Shown here: in pieces, positions 22,166-30,989 of the stretch | Numbering within the stretch: position 1 is the stretch's first letter | How the letters are laid out: each line of letters opens with the position of its first letter | Assembly (NCBI GenBank): GCA_964436315.1 | Contig: CAYTCZ010000009.1 | Span: forward strand, 1 to 47,685 | Origin: CAYTCZ01 sp964436315 | GTDB lineage: Bacteria > Actinomycetota > Thermoleophilia > Gaiellales > Gaiellaceae | Reading direction: 5' to 3' | Length of the DNA: 47,685 nucleotides | The notes under the pieces: generated by a model | What the model was told of the DNA's origin: nothing | Seen by the model: the letters and a program-made list of their open reading frames with translations, nothing else | Database searches by the model: none | Translations under genes and position numbers: made by a program

Positions 22166-24079
22166 GTGGAGACCGCAGCCTGGATCGCGCTTTTCTCGCC
22201 GGCCGTGGGAGTTGCGCTGATCGCCATCGCGAGCCCCTGGATCTCTCGTCGGCTTGCCGGCTATGTCGCAACGCTCTCGGTGTTCGTCTCGTTCATCGCG
22301 TCGCTCGTAGTCTTCTTCGTGCTGCTCGACCGAAACCACGAAGACCGGGCCGAGCTATCGTCGATCTACACGTGGCTCACGGCAGGAGATCTCCAATTCG
22401 ACCTCGAGATCTTCATCGACCCGCTTTCCGTCTTCATGATGCTGATCGTCAGCGGCGTGGGCTTCCTCATCCTCGCTTACGCGGTCGGCTACATGAAAGG
22501 CGACGAGGAAGAGCAACGGTACCACGCGTACAAAGCGCTCTTCGTCTTCTCGATGTTGCTCCTCGTCATGTCCGGGAACCTGCTGTTGGTTCTCGCCGGT
22601 TGGGGTATGGTCGGCCTCTCCTCCTACCTGCTCATCAACTTCTGGCACCGGCGATCGAGCGCAGTTGCCGCGGGGAAGAAGGCCTTTGTCATGAACGCCT
22701 TCGGGGATGTGACGTTCATGATTGCGCTCTTCATCCTCATCGTCGAGGTCGGGTTCAACACGCTTGATTTCCCGACCGTATTCGGTGAGGCCGAAGGCGT
22801 CATCGAGCCGGGCAGCACCGTCGCGGTTCTGATCGCCCTCGGCCTGCTCGGCGGCGCCGTCGCAAAGTCCGCCCAGGTGCCACTACACACGTGGCTTCCG
22901 GACGCGATGGAAGGTCCGACGCCGGTCAGCGCCCTCATCCACGCGGCAACGATGGTCACGGCGGGCGTCTACCTCGTTGTCCGGACGCACGTCCTGTTCG
23001 AGCTCGCCCCCATCATTCTCGAACTGACAGCGATTCTCGGCGGCGTGACGATCGTCTTCGCCGGACTCTTCGCTCTCGTCCAAACGGACATCAAACGCAT
23101 CATTGCGTACTCGACGATGAGCCAGATCGGCTACATGTTCCTCGCCGTCGGACTCATGGGGTACGGGGCCGGAATGTTTCACCTCATGACCCACGCCTTC
23201 TTCAAGGCACTCCTCTTCCTCGCAGCCGGCGTCGTCATCCACGCCTTGATCGACGAACAGGACATCCGGAAGATGGGCGGGCTCGCTAAGGAACTGCCGT
23301 GGACGTACCGCGCGTTCCTCGTCGGAACCCTTGCGCTCGCAGCCATACCGCCTTTCTCGGGCTTCTTCTCAAAGGAGGCGATCCTCGCGACCGCCGCCGA
23401 AGTCGGCAACGCACTCGGCTGGTCGATGTGGGTTCTGGGCGCCATCGGCGCTCTGCTGACTGCGCTCTACGCGTTCCGACTCGTCTTCATCGCCTTCAAG
23501 GGCGAGCCAACCGCTTTCGTACGCGAGCACCTACACAAGGAAAGGCTCGAGGGACCGTTCTCGATGATATGGCCGGTCGGCATCCTGAGCTTCTTCGCGA
23601 TTTTCGCCGGGTGGCTGTGGGTTCCGGGCGGCTGGAAGGCCGTCGAGAACTGGCTCGAGCCGGTTGCCGAGTCAGCACCCGAGGTGGGCGGAGCCACGGC
23701 GGTTTGGTCAGCGGTTATCTCTGTCGCTCTCGCAGTCGTCGGGATCATCATCGCCTGGCGCGTCTACGGACGCCGTTCGGATCTCCCGGAACGCATTCGT
23801 CGCCGGGTGCCCCACGTCACCGGTGCCCTCGAGCACAAGTTCTATTTCGACGAGGCCTACGACGTGGCACTCTACGAGCCGACGTCACGCCTCGCTGTCT
23901 ACCTGCAGCGCTACTTCGAGTCGCCCCTCCTCCTGAAGACCCTCGACTCGCTCGGAAGCGGAGTCAGCAAGGTCTCGGAGGGCGTCGCTGCTCAGGAGAC
24001 TGGCTACGTGCGCCGCTACGTGTTCGCGATCGCCGCCGGCCTCGCCGTAATCGCCCTCGTCTTTATCGCCGTGGAGTAG
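22166..24079 (+). CDS. nuoL: NADH-quinone oxidoreductase subunit L
   Basis: Distal antiporter-like proton-pumping subunit, 637 residues, with the long lateral helix expected near the C-terminus. Key proton-path residues lie in AKSAQVPLHTWLPDAMEGPTPVSALIHAATMVTAGVYL and DIKRIIAYSTMSQIGYMFLAVG. GWGMVGLSSYLLINFWH carries the TM5 region. GTG start at 22166 gives MetGluThrAla before the first helix. Ten bases separate it from nuoM. Confidence 0.96.
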   Translation: METAAWIALFSPAVGVALIAIASPWISRRLAGYVATLSVFVSFIASLVVFFVLLDRNHEDRAELSSIYTWLTAGDLQFDLEIFIDPLSVFMMLIVSGVGFLILAYAVGYMKGDEEEQRYHAYKALFVFSMLLLVMSGNLLLVLAGWGMVGLSSYLLINFWHRRSSAVAAGKKAFVMNAFGDVTFMIALFILIVEVGFNTLDFPTVFGEAEGVIEPGSTVAVLIALGLLGGAVAKSAQVPLHTWLPDAMEGPTPVSALIHAATMVTAGVYLVVRTHVLFELAPIILELTAILGGVTIVFAGLFALVQTDIKRIIAYSTMSQIGYMFLAVGLMGYGAGMFHLMTHAFFKALLFLAAGVVIHALIDEQDIRKMGGLAKELPWTYRAFLVGTLALAAIPPFSGFFSKEAILATAAEVGNALGWSMWVLGAIGALLTALYAFRLVFIAFKGEPTAFVREHLHKERLEGPFSMIWPVGILSFFAIFAGWLWVPGGWKAVENWLEPVAESAPEVGGATAVWSAVISVALAVVGIIIAWRVYGRRSDLPERIRRRVPHVTGALEHKFYFDEAYDVALYEPTSRLAVYLQRYFESPLLLKTLDSLGSGVSKVSEGVAAQETGYVRRYVFAIAAGLAVIALVFIAVE

Positions 24080-24088
24080 CGGCCAACG

Positions 24089-25534
24089 ATGCTGACCACA
24101 TTCCTCATCTTCATTCCGATCGTCGCAGCGTTCATCCTGTGGGCGCTGCCGTGGTCGAACATCCGCTGGGCGGGCGGCTTCGCCCTCCTAGTTGCGCTCG
24201 CAGAGCTCGGGCTCTGGATCGCGTCACTCTCGGCGTTCGACTTCGACAAACCTGGCCTCCAGTTCGAGACCGATCAGGTCTGGGTCAGCGACTTCGACAT
24301 CTCGTACAAGATCGGACTGTTCGACTGGTCGCTCTGGTTGGTCGGGCTCGTCGCGGTCGTTACCGCTGCGGCCGTCGGCTACGCACTCTGGGCCGGTCGA
24401 GAGCGGCCGCGCGCCTACTTCGGTCTGGTGCTCTTCCTCGCCGGAGCGACGATCGGGGTCTTCACCGCCCAAGATCTTCTCCTCTTCTACGTCTTCTTCG
24501 AGGCGATGATGATCCCGCTTTACGTCCTGATCGGTGCCTGGGGTGGGACCAATCGGCTGCGGGCTACCTACAAATTCGTGGCGTACACGCTCGCCGGCTC
24601 GTTGCTCATGCTCGTCGCCATCATCACGCTCGGCCTCGAGCAGAGGACGTTCGATCTCGCTGCGCTGGGCAGGAGCGACTCGACCTGGATCTTCCTCGGG
24701 TTTGCGATCGCCTTCGCGATCAAAGCTCCGATCTGGCCCTTCCATGGCTGGTTGCCGGACGCCTACCGAGAGGCCCCGATCGAGGTCACAGCGCTGCTCT
24801 CGGGCGTCATTTCGAAGACGGCCGCCTACGGCTTTCTGCGGATCGTGATTCCAACGTTCCCCGAGGTCGTGATCGACTGGCGCGACGTCGTGTTGGCCCT
24901 TGCTGCGATCGGGCTGATCTACGGCTCGCTGCTCGCTTTTCGAGCGCCGGATCTCCGCGGCATCGTGGCGTACTCGAGCCTGGCTCAGATGTCGCTGATC
25001 ACCATCGGAGTGTTCGCTGCCAATGACTCGGGCCTCAACGGAGCCCTCCTTCACATGGTCAACCACGGTCTGGTATCGGCGGCGCTCTTCCTGATGGTCG
25101 GCGTCGTCGAGCAGCGCACGGGCACCGGCCAACTGAGCAACCTCGGCGGCATGGGACGTGGCAGACCCGTGCTCGCGACTCTCCTCATCACGGCCGGAGT
25201 GATCGCCCTCGCGGTGCCCGGGTCGAGCGCGTTCGCGGGCGAGTTCCTGGTCTTGAACGGCGTGTTCGCCCACGGCTGGGGCTGGGCCGTCGCCGGCAGC
25301 CTGGCGATCATGCTTGCGGCCGCATACATGCTCCGCCTGATATCGGCGGTCCTGCACAAGGACGTCGGGTCTGCGGTTCCGGCCTCTGCACGGGATCTGC
25401 GTCCCGCCGAGGTCGTCGTGATCTTCCCGCTCGTCGCAGTTCTCCTCGCGCTGTCCTTCTGGCCGGCGGCAATCACTGACCATTCCTTCGGCGGCTCGCC
25501 CGAGCAGGCCGTGACCGAACAGTTCCGAGAGTGA
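24089..25534 (+). CDS. nuoM: NADH-quinone oxidoreductase subunit M
   Basis: Second antiporter-like pump subunit (481 residues, 14 helices). Hallmarks: FFEAMMIPLYVLIGAWGG with the TM5 glutamate; AFAIKAPIWPFHGWLPDAYREAPIEVTALLSG with the TM7 lysine; GIVAYSSLAQMSLITIGV; and the broken TM12 region SSAFAGEFLVLNG. ATG at 24089. Four bases separate it from nuoN. Confidence 0.96.
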   Translation: MLTTFLIFIPIVAAFILWALPWSNIRWAGGFALLVALAELGLWIASLSAFDFDKPGLQFETDQVWVSDFDISYKIGLFDWSLWLVGLVAVVTAAAVGYALWAGRERPRAYFGLVLFLAGATIGVFTAQDLLLFYVFFEAMMIPLYVLIGAWGGTNRLRATYKFVAYTLAGSLLMLVAIITLGLEQRTFDLAALGRSDSTWIFLGFAIAFAIKAPIWPFHGWLPDAYREAPIEVTALLSGVISKTAAYGFLRIVIPTFPEVVIDWRDVVLALAAIGLIYGSLLAFRAPDLRGIVAYSSLAQMSLITIGVFAANDSGLNGALLHMVNHGLVSAALFLMVGVVEQRTGTGQLSNLGGMGRGRPVLATLLITAGVIALAVPGSSAFAGEFLVLNGVFAHGWGWAVAGSLAIMLAAAYMLRLISAVLHKDVGSAVPASARDLRPAEVVVIFPLVAVLLALSFWPAAITDHSFGGSPEQAVTEQFRE

Positions 25535-25538
25535 CCCG

Positions 25539-27029
25539 GTGACCGAGTTCGTCAGACCCGATATCGATTGGGCAGCGCTCTCGCCGATTCTCGCCCTGCT
25601 CGGAGGCTCGGCCGTCGTCTTGCTCGTCGGTCTGGTCTTGCCCGGCGGCTGGAAACGGCCGTTCGCTCTCACCGTTTCCGCTGCGTGTTTTATCGGCGCC
25701 GCGGGCGCAGCAATCGCGCTCTTTGCAATCGACGATTCGGGCACCTCTGGCGTTGTCGCAGATGCGCTGCACCGGGATCGGCTCGCCGAGTTCGGTCAGA
25801 TCCTCGTCGCGCTCGTGGGTTTCCTTGCCGTTCTGGCTTCGTATCGCGAGCGAGAGCGCACCGAGCGCGTCGCGGAGTATTACGCCCTGCTGCTGGCTGC
25901 AGTCGCCGGCATGTCGTTCTTCATCGCCTCGAACAACCTCATCACCTTGTTCGTTGGCCTCGAATGGTTCTCGATCTGCCTCTACATTCTGGTCGCCATC
26001 GGCGTCGAGCGGATGACTTCGCTCGAGGCAAGTCTCAAGTACCTCATCGTCGGGAGTTTCGGCTCAGCCATCCTGCTCTTCGGCAGCGCGCTCGTCTACG
26101 GCGGAACGGAGTCGATCTACTTCCTCAGCGACTCGTTCGACACGATCGCCGCCGGAGCATCTGACGGGATCCGGCTCTTCGTCGTGACCGGCCTGGCCAT
26201 GCTCCTCGTCGGCTTCGCCTTCAAGATCTCGGCTGCGCCGTTCCACATGTGGACGCCAGATGTCTACGAGGGCGCCCCGACACCGGTCACCGGCTTCATG
26301 GCGGCCGCGACCAAGATCTCGACCGCGATCGTGCTCCTGTACGTCCTGGTCACCGCCTTCTCGCAGGACGAGCAGTTCTGGACGATCACGCTCGCGGTCA
26401 TCATCGTTATCTCGCTCGCGTGGGGAAACCTCGCCGCGATAGCGCAGACGAACGTCAAACGACTCCTCGCGTACTCGAGCATCTCTCACGCAGGCTTCAT
26501 CCTGATGCCGATCGCTGCCGGGAACGCGCTGGGCGGATCTGCGCTGCTCGTCTATCTGATCCCCTACGGGGCGATGACGATCGGCGCTTTCGCGATCGTC
26601 TCGGCCCGAGAGCGAGAACTCGGTCACCAGGTGACCTTCCAGGATCTCAACGGCTTCGGCTGGGAGCGACCCGTCCTCGCTGGAACGATGGCGCTCTACA
26701 TGTTCGGCTTCATCGGGCTTCCGCCAGCCGGACTCTTCTGGGGCAAGTTCTACGTCTTCGCGGCCGTGATCGAGCGCGGCTGGGAGTGGCTCGCGATCCT
26801 CGGTGTGATTTTTACTGTGGTCTCGATCTACTACTACCTCGGCTTGATCCGCGTCATGTACATGAGCAAGCGGCTCTCGCTGGCGCCGGCCGGCGGATCG
26901 CCCCCTCGCGACAGCTTCCTCACGGCGACTGTGCTCACCACCGCCGTCATCACACTCGGAAGCTTCTTCGCTATCGAGCCGTTGCTCGAGCTTGCCGATG
27001 ACGCGGTCGCTTTTCTCGAGTTCCTTTAA
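25539..27029 (+). CDS. nuoN: NADH-quinone oxidoreductase subunit N
   Basis: Third antiporter-like pump subunit and last gene of the operon; 496 residues. Hallmarks: LFVGLEWFSICLYILVAI, FAFKISAAPFHMWTPDVYEGAPTPVTGFMA, NVKRLLAYSSISHAGFILMPIA and PPAGLFWGKFYVF. GTG start at 25539. The stop lies 2 bp before a long palindrome that could end the operon transcript. Confidence 0.96.
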   Translation: MTEFVRPDIDWAALSPILALLGGSAVVLLVGLVLPGGWKRPFALTVSAACFIGAAGAAIALFAIDDSGTSGVVADALHRDRLAEFGQILVALVGFLAVLASYRERERTERVAEYYALLLAAVAGMSFFIASNNLITLFVGLEWFSICLYILVAIGVERMTSLEASLKYLIVGSFGSAILLFGSALVYGGTESIYFLSDSFDTIAAGASDGIRLFVVTGLAMLLVGFAFKISAAPFHMWTPDVYEGAPTPVTGFMAAATKISTAIVLLYVLVTAFSQDEQFWTITLAVIIVISLAWGNLAAIAQTNVKRLLAYSSISHAGFILMPIAAGNALGGSALLVYLIPYGAMTIGAFAIVSARERELGHQVTFQDLNGFGWERPVLAGTMALYMFGFIGLPPAGLFWGKFYVFAAVIERGWEWLAILGVIFTVVSIYYYLGLIRVMYMSKRLSLAPAGGSPPRDSFLTATVLTTAVITLGSFFAIEPLLELADDAVAFLEFL

Positions 27030-27031
27030 GG

Positions 27032-27099
27032 TGGGGTCAGGTCTCCAATGTTGCACCCGCAAGTTTTAGGGCCTGTGCAACAGGGCAGACCTGACCCCA
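27032..27099. repeat. REP-like palindromic element after nuoN
   Basis: Perfect 13-bp inverted arms TGGGGTCAGGTCT (27032-27044) and AGACCTGACCCCA (27087-27099) flank a 42-bp centre. The centre holds another inverted pair, GTTGCAC (27050-27056) and GTGCAAC (27075-27081). The GGGGTCAGGTCT motif is of the type seen in REP/BIME elements mobilised by REP-associated tyrosine transposases; that link is from memory of the motif. It may also act as the nuo terminator, though no T-run follows. Confidence 0.75.
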
Positions 27100-27110
27100 G
27101 TTGCAACGTT

Positions 27111-27116
27111 TAGGCT
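27111..27116 (+). promoter_or_regulatory. Putative -10 box TAGGCT for the oxidoreductase gene
   Basis: TAGGCTCCCG lies 9 nt before the GTG at 27126, with no Shine-Dalgarno between. The same ten bases occur just before the hydrolase gene at 45178, which supports a leaderless promoter pattern. Confidence 0.45.
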
Positions 27117-27125
27117 CCCGGTTCT

Positions 27126-28445
27126 GTGAGTGTCGTTGTGATCGGAGCCGGCTCCACCGGCGAGGCCTTCGTTGCTGCACTTCGGCGTCGCGACGAGAAG
27201 GTTCCCGTAACGATCATCGACCGGGATCTGGTCGGCGGAGAATGCACGTACTGGGCCTGCATGCCCTCGAAGACGTTGCTTCGAGCTCCAGAAATCGTTG
27301 CGGCCGCTCAGATCGCGCCTGGCGCGACGGAGGCGGTTAGCGGACCGCTCAACACCGAAGGGATCTTCTGGTGGCGCGACCAGGTCGTGGACGGGTACGA
27401 CGACTCCGGTCACGAGCGGTGGTTGGAGGCCCGGAACGCGAAGCTCGTGCGGGGCGAGGCGCGCGTCCTCGAACCCGGCACGGTTCAAGTCGGGAAGAAG
27501 AAGCTCCGGTACGACAATCTCGTCATTGCCACCGGCTCGTCGCCGGCAATTCCAGATCTTCCCGGACTTGCGGAGTCCGGGTACTGGACGAGCAACGACG
27601 CGACGGGCGCCCGCGAAGTCCCAGAAAGCTTGATCGTGATCGGAGGTGGCCCTGTCGGCTCGGAGCTTGCGCAGCTGTACAGCCGCCTGGGAAGCCGGGT
27701 AACGCTCATTCAACGCGACTATCTGTTGAAACGGCAGGATCGCGAAGCCGGAGAGCTCATCGCCACGCTGTTCGAAGATGAAGGCATGTCCGTCATAACC
27801 GACGCCGCCGCCACGCGTGTCGAGCCCGGCTTTCGAGTCGAGCTCTCAGACGGGCAGGTGATCACAGCCGAGAAACTGTTGATTGCCGCGGGCCGCCGTC
27901 CGAATGTTGACGGCTTTGGGTTCGAGAAGCTCGGGCTCAACATCTCGAGTCGTGGGATCCAGGTCAACGACCGACTCCAGGCAGCTGAGAATGTCTATGC
28001 AATCGGCGACGTCAACGGCACGGCGCTCTTTACCCACGTCGGCAAGTACCAAGGTCGTGTCGCCGCGGACAACGTTGCCGGGAGGGACGAACGAGCTGAC
28101 TACCGAGCGATCCCGTCCTCGACGTTCACCGATCCCCAGGTTGCCTCGGTGGGACGGACAGAAGGCGATGAACTCGTCAGCGCACGCTGGGAGGTCAACA
28201 GAACGGCGCGCGCGTCGACCTACGAACGACCAAAGCGCCCGGGGTTCCTCCGGATCCATGCCGATCCCAGCCGCAAGGTCGTCGTCGGCGCAGTCGCCGT
28301 CGGACCCGAGGCCGGCGAGTGGCTCCAACAGCTCACACTCGCAATCAGAGCCGAGGTCCCGGTCGACGTCCTCCGCGACACGATCCAGCCGTACCCCACG
28401 TTCTCCGAGGCCGTCTACTTTGCCGTCCGCGACTTGCCTATCTAG
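27126..28445 (+). CDS. Pyridine nucleotide-disulfide oxidoreductase (dihydrolipoamide dehydrogenase/MerA-like)
   Basis: A 439-residue flavoprotein of class I. FAD binding: VVIGAGSTGEAFVAAL. Redox-active cysteines: GGECTYWACMPSK (C-x4-C). NAD(P) site: LIVIGGGPVGSELAQLYSRLG. Second FAD motif: VYAIGDVNGTALFTHVGKYQG. The C-terminal catalytic block reads PYPTFSEA, so the His of lipoamide dehydrogenase (HPT-SE) is a Tyr, as in mercuric-reductase-like and uncharacterised members. It is therefore unlikely to be the dehydrogenase-complex E3. No pyruvate or oxoglutarate dehydrogenase genes are nearby. Substrate unknown. Confidence 0.88.
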   Translation: MSVVVIGAGSTGEAFVAALRRRDEKVPVTIIDRDLVGGECTYWACMPSKTLLRAPEIVAAAQIAPGATEAVSGPLNTEGIFWWRDQVVDGYDDSGHERWLEARNAKLVRGEARVLEPGTVQVGKKKLRYDNLVIATGSSPAIPDLPGLAESGYWTSNDATGAREVPESLIVIGGGPVGSELAQLYSRLGSRVTLIQRDYLLKRQDREAGELIATLFEDEGMSVITDAAATRVEPGFRVELSDGQVITAEKLLIAAGRRPNVDGFGFEKLGLNISSRGIQVNDRLQAAENVYAIGDVNGTALFTHVGKYQGRVAADNVAGRDERADYRAIPSSTFTDPQVASVGRTEGDELVSARWEVNRTARASTYERPKRPGFLRIHADPSRKVVVGAVAVGPEAGEWLQQLTLAIRAEVPVDVLRDTIQPYPTFSEAVYFAVRDLPI

Positions 28446-28469
28446 AGACCCTGCGAGAGAGGAGCGCTA

Positions 28470-29165
28470 ATGCCGGACACTCAGCTCACCTGGCTCGGAC
28501 ACGCATCGTTTCGACTCGATACACCGGGCGGTAAGCGCGTCTACATCGATCCCTGGCTCGACGGCCCAACGTGCCCTGAGAGCGAGAAGAGCCCGGATCG
28601 CGTCGATCTGATCGCGATTACCCACGGACACTTCGATCACGTCGGGAACACGGTGGCCTTGTGGGAGCGGTTCCAGCCCCGCGTGGTCGCCCCGGTGGAG
28701 GTCAGAGGCTGGCTCACCGGCCAAGGAGTAGAGGAGGACATCACGAGCTCACCGAACAAGGGCGGAACCGTCGAGGCCGACGGCATCAAGATTTCTCTCA
28801 CCGACGCGAACCACTCGTCGAGCGCTCCCGACGGAACGTACCTCGGGGAGCCCACGGGACTTGTCTTCGAGCTCGAGGACGGGAAGACGATCTACTTCGC
28901 AGGAGATACAAACGTCTTCGGCGACATGGCGCTCATTCGCCGAATCTATTCGCCCGAGGTCGCCGTGATCCCGATCGGCGACCATTTCACCATGGGGCCA
29001 CGGGAGGCGGCGGTCGCGCTCGAACTCATCGGCGCACCGAAATGCGTTCCGTGTCACTACGGGACGTTCCCGGTTCTGACCGGAACCCCCGACGCGCTAC
29101 GCGAACTGGCGCCGAGCGGCGTCGAGATCCTCGCGTCGGAGCCCGGCGAAAGCGTCGTCCTCTAG
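28470..29165 (+). CDS. UPF0173 metal-dependent hydrolase (metallo-beta-lactamase fold)
   Basis: A 231-residue cytosolic protein. The metal site is THGHFDHVG. Further family features are LTWLGHASF at the N-terminus, IYFAGDTNVFGDM, the IPIGDHFTMGP block and the PCHYGTFPVL His. These match the UPF0173/YtkL group, whose substrate is not established. ATG at 28470 with GAGAGGAG upstream. It lies 24 bp after the oxidoreductase and 15 bp before an ABC permease, so it is probably in the same transcript. Confidence 0.9.
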   Translation: MPDTQLTWLGHASFRLDTPGGKRVYIDPWLDGPTCPESEKSPDRVDLIAITHGHFDHVGNTVALWERFQPRVVAPVEVRGWLTGQGVEEDITSSPNKGGTVEADGIKISLTDANHSSSAPDGTYLGEPTGLVFELEDGKTIYFAGDTNVFGDMALIRRIYSPEVAVIPIGDHFTMGPREAAVALELIGAPKCVPCHYGTFPVLTGTPDALRELAPSGVEILASEPGESVVL

Positions 29166-29180
29166 CCCGAGACGGCCACT

Positions 29181-30086
29181 ATGAGGGCCGTCGCGTGGAG
29201 ACCGGAATCGGTCTTAGCTTTCGCAAATCGCAACTACCGGGTCCTGCTCTTAGCACCCGCCGTGGTTCTGACGGCCATTGTCGTCGTCTATCCCCTCGCG
29301 TACTCGATCTGGGTGACCTTCGTCAACTTCGACTTTCGAGTTCCCGGCCACCCCTGGGTGGCTTTCCAAAACTACGAAGGCGTGCTCTCCGATCCAATCG
29401 CCGTTCAGGCGGTTTGGAAGACGTTCCTCCTCTCGGTTGCCGCGGTCGCCCTCGAGCTCGTTCTCGGCTTGCTCCTCGCACTCACGCTCATTCGGCGCTT
29501 CCGCGGACGAGCCGCACTCATGCCGGTCCTCATCCTTCCCCTGTTTCTGAGTCCGGTTGTCGCCGGCCAGATCTGGGCCATGCTCCTCCAACGAAACGGT
29601 CCCATCGACACGGTCCTGGACGCCGTGTTCGCACCCGACATAGCTGTCCTCTGGCTCAGGGACGAGCCGTGGAACTACTTCGCCATCGTCCTCGCCGACG
29701 TCTGGCAATGGACGCCGTTCGTGTTCCTGATCCTGCTCGCCGGACTTGCGGCGATCCCGCACGATCTCTACGAGGCTGCCGAGACGGACGGCGCGCGCTT
29801 CAGGCAGGCGTTTTTCTTCATCACACTGCCTCTGCTTATTCCGTTCATTCTCCTCGCAGCAACCCTGCGGCTCCTCGACGCGGTGAAACTGTTCGACGTC
29901 ATCTTCGTCCTCACGCAGGGCGGTCCGGGGAGCGAGACGACAACCGTGGCTTTCCGCCTCTACGAGCAGGGTTTTCGCCTGTTCAACATCGGCTACGCGT
30001 CTGCCGGAAGCTGGATGTTCCTTCTGCTCGTCGGCCTGGGCGCGACGCTCGTTCTCAGACGCATCGTTCGTCCGATATACGCGTGA
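29181..30086 (+). CDS. ABC sugar-type permease, MalF/UgpA-like
   Basis: Inner-membrane permease of the carbohydrate-uptake CUT1 family, 301 residues, six helices. The EAA loop that contacts the ATPase is LYEAAETDGARFRQAFFFITLPLL. QGGPGSETTTVAFRLYEQGF is typical of MalF-type partners. The companion permease follows after 3 bp. No substrate-binding protein or ATPase gene lies in the window, so the transporter must use components encoded elsewhere. Confidence 0.92.
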   Translation: MRAVAWRPESVLAFANRNYRVLLLAPAVVLTAIVVVYPLAYSIWVTFVNFDFRVPGHPWVAFQNYEGVLSDPIAVQAVWKTFLLSVAAVALELVLGLLLALTLIRRFRGRAALMPVLILPLFLSPVVAGQIWAMLLQRNGPIDTVLDAVFAPDIAVLWLRDEPWNYFAIVLADVWQWTPFVFLILLAGLAAIPHDLYEAAETDGARFRQAFFFITLPLLIPFILLAATLRLLDAVKLFDVIFVLTQGGPGSETTTVAFRLYEQGFRLFNIGYASAGSWMFLLLVGLGATLVLRRIVRPIYA

Positions 30087-30089
30087 CCG

Positions 30090-30974
30090 ATGCGTAAACG
30101 AGACGTCACGTCCCAAATGAGGTCGGGCTCGCTGCAGGGGGAACGAGTGGGCCCCGGTCTTCCGGCGGTGTACGCCTTCGGCTTTCTCGCCCTGTATCTC
30201 CTCCTCCTGCTCTTTCCCCTCTACTGGTTAGTCGTCACCTCCCTGAAGGAAGCGAACGAGTTCCTCACCGGAGGCGGCCAGGATTTTCTTCCGCGTGATC
30301 CCCAGTTCACGGCGTACGAAGTGGTGTGGTTTCTACGTCCCGCCTTTTACGACAGTCTGATCGTCTCGATCCCGGCTGCGGTCGTCGCGACGGTGGTCGG
30401 CGCGATGGCCGGTTACAGCATCGCGCACGTGCGACGTGGGGCTGGAGCGATCCTCATTGCGTTTCTCGCAATCCGGATCCTCCCTCCGATCTCGATCATC
30501 CTCCCCATCTTCCTCCTCGCCGACGATCTGGGCCTGCGAGACACGCACTTCGAGTTGATCCTCATTTACGCAGTCTTCGCGCTGCCCTTCACGGTGCTGA
30601 TCACCTTCGCCCTGTTCCGGCAGATCCCGCAAGAGCTCGAGGAAGCAGCGCTTGTCGACGGTTCGACCCGGAGCCAAGTCGCCCGCTATATCTCGATTCC
30701 GTTGATGAAGCCGGGTCTCGTAGCCGCCTTCGTCTTCGCGTTCGTCTTCGCGTGGACCGACTTTATCTTCGCGATCCTGCTGACCGGCGATGCCGTCGCC
30801 ACCATCCCCATCGAGATCGGGAACCTGACCCGCGGCGCGATGGGGCCGGGTGCCCTCTCCCCGTTGATCTCCGCCTTGTCCATCGCTGCCGGGGTCGTCC
30901 CGGCGGCCATCGTGTCGGTACTCGTTTACTTGATCCTGCGACGGCGAGTAACGATCGACTCGCTCGGAGCATAG
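30090..30974 (+). CDS. ABC sugar-type permease, MalG/UgpE-like
   Basis: Second CUT1 permease, 294 residues, six helices. The EAA loop is LEEAALVDGSTRSQVARYISIPLMKPG. The N-terminal segment YLLLLLFPLYWLVVTSLKEANEF is characteristic. It heterodimerises with the preceding permease. ATG at 30090. It converges on the Ldh2-family gene with only 15 bp between stops; no terminator hairpin is visible there. Confidence 0.92.
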   Translation: MRKRDVTSQMRSGSLQGERVGPGLPAVYAFGFLALYLLLLLFPLYWLVVTSLKEANEFLTGGGQDFLPRDPQFTAYEVVWFLRPAFYDSLIVSIPAAVVATVVGAMAGYSIAHVRRGAGAILIAFLAIRILPPISIILPIFLLADDLGLRDTHFELILIYAVFALPFTVLITFALFRQIPQELEEAALVDGSTRSQVARYISIPLMKPGLVAAFVFAFVFAWTDFIFAILLTGDAVATIPIEIGNLTRGAMGPGALSPLISALSIAAGVVPAAIVSVLVYLILRRRVTIDSLGA

Positions 30975-30989
30975 GCCGCACCTGCGCTG

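Noticed and set aside
23299..25026. 575-codon plus ORF in another frame across nuoL/nuoM
   Set aside because: Overlaps two certain genes on the same strand and is extremely Arg-rich.
24224..25744. 506-codon minus-strand ORF opposite nuoM/nuoN
   Set aside because: Runs antisense across two certain nuo genes, is Arg/Glu/Asp-rich and lacks any domain; a high-GC shadow.
27030..27125. Insertion sequence remnant
   Set aside because: Only 68 bp between arms, no transposase fragment and no visible target duplication; a REP-like palindrome fits better.
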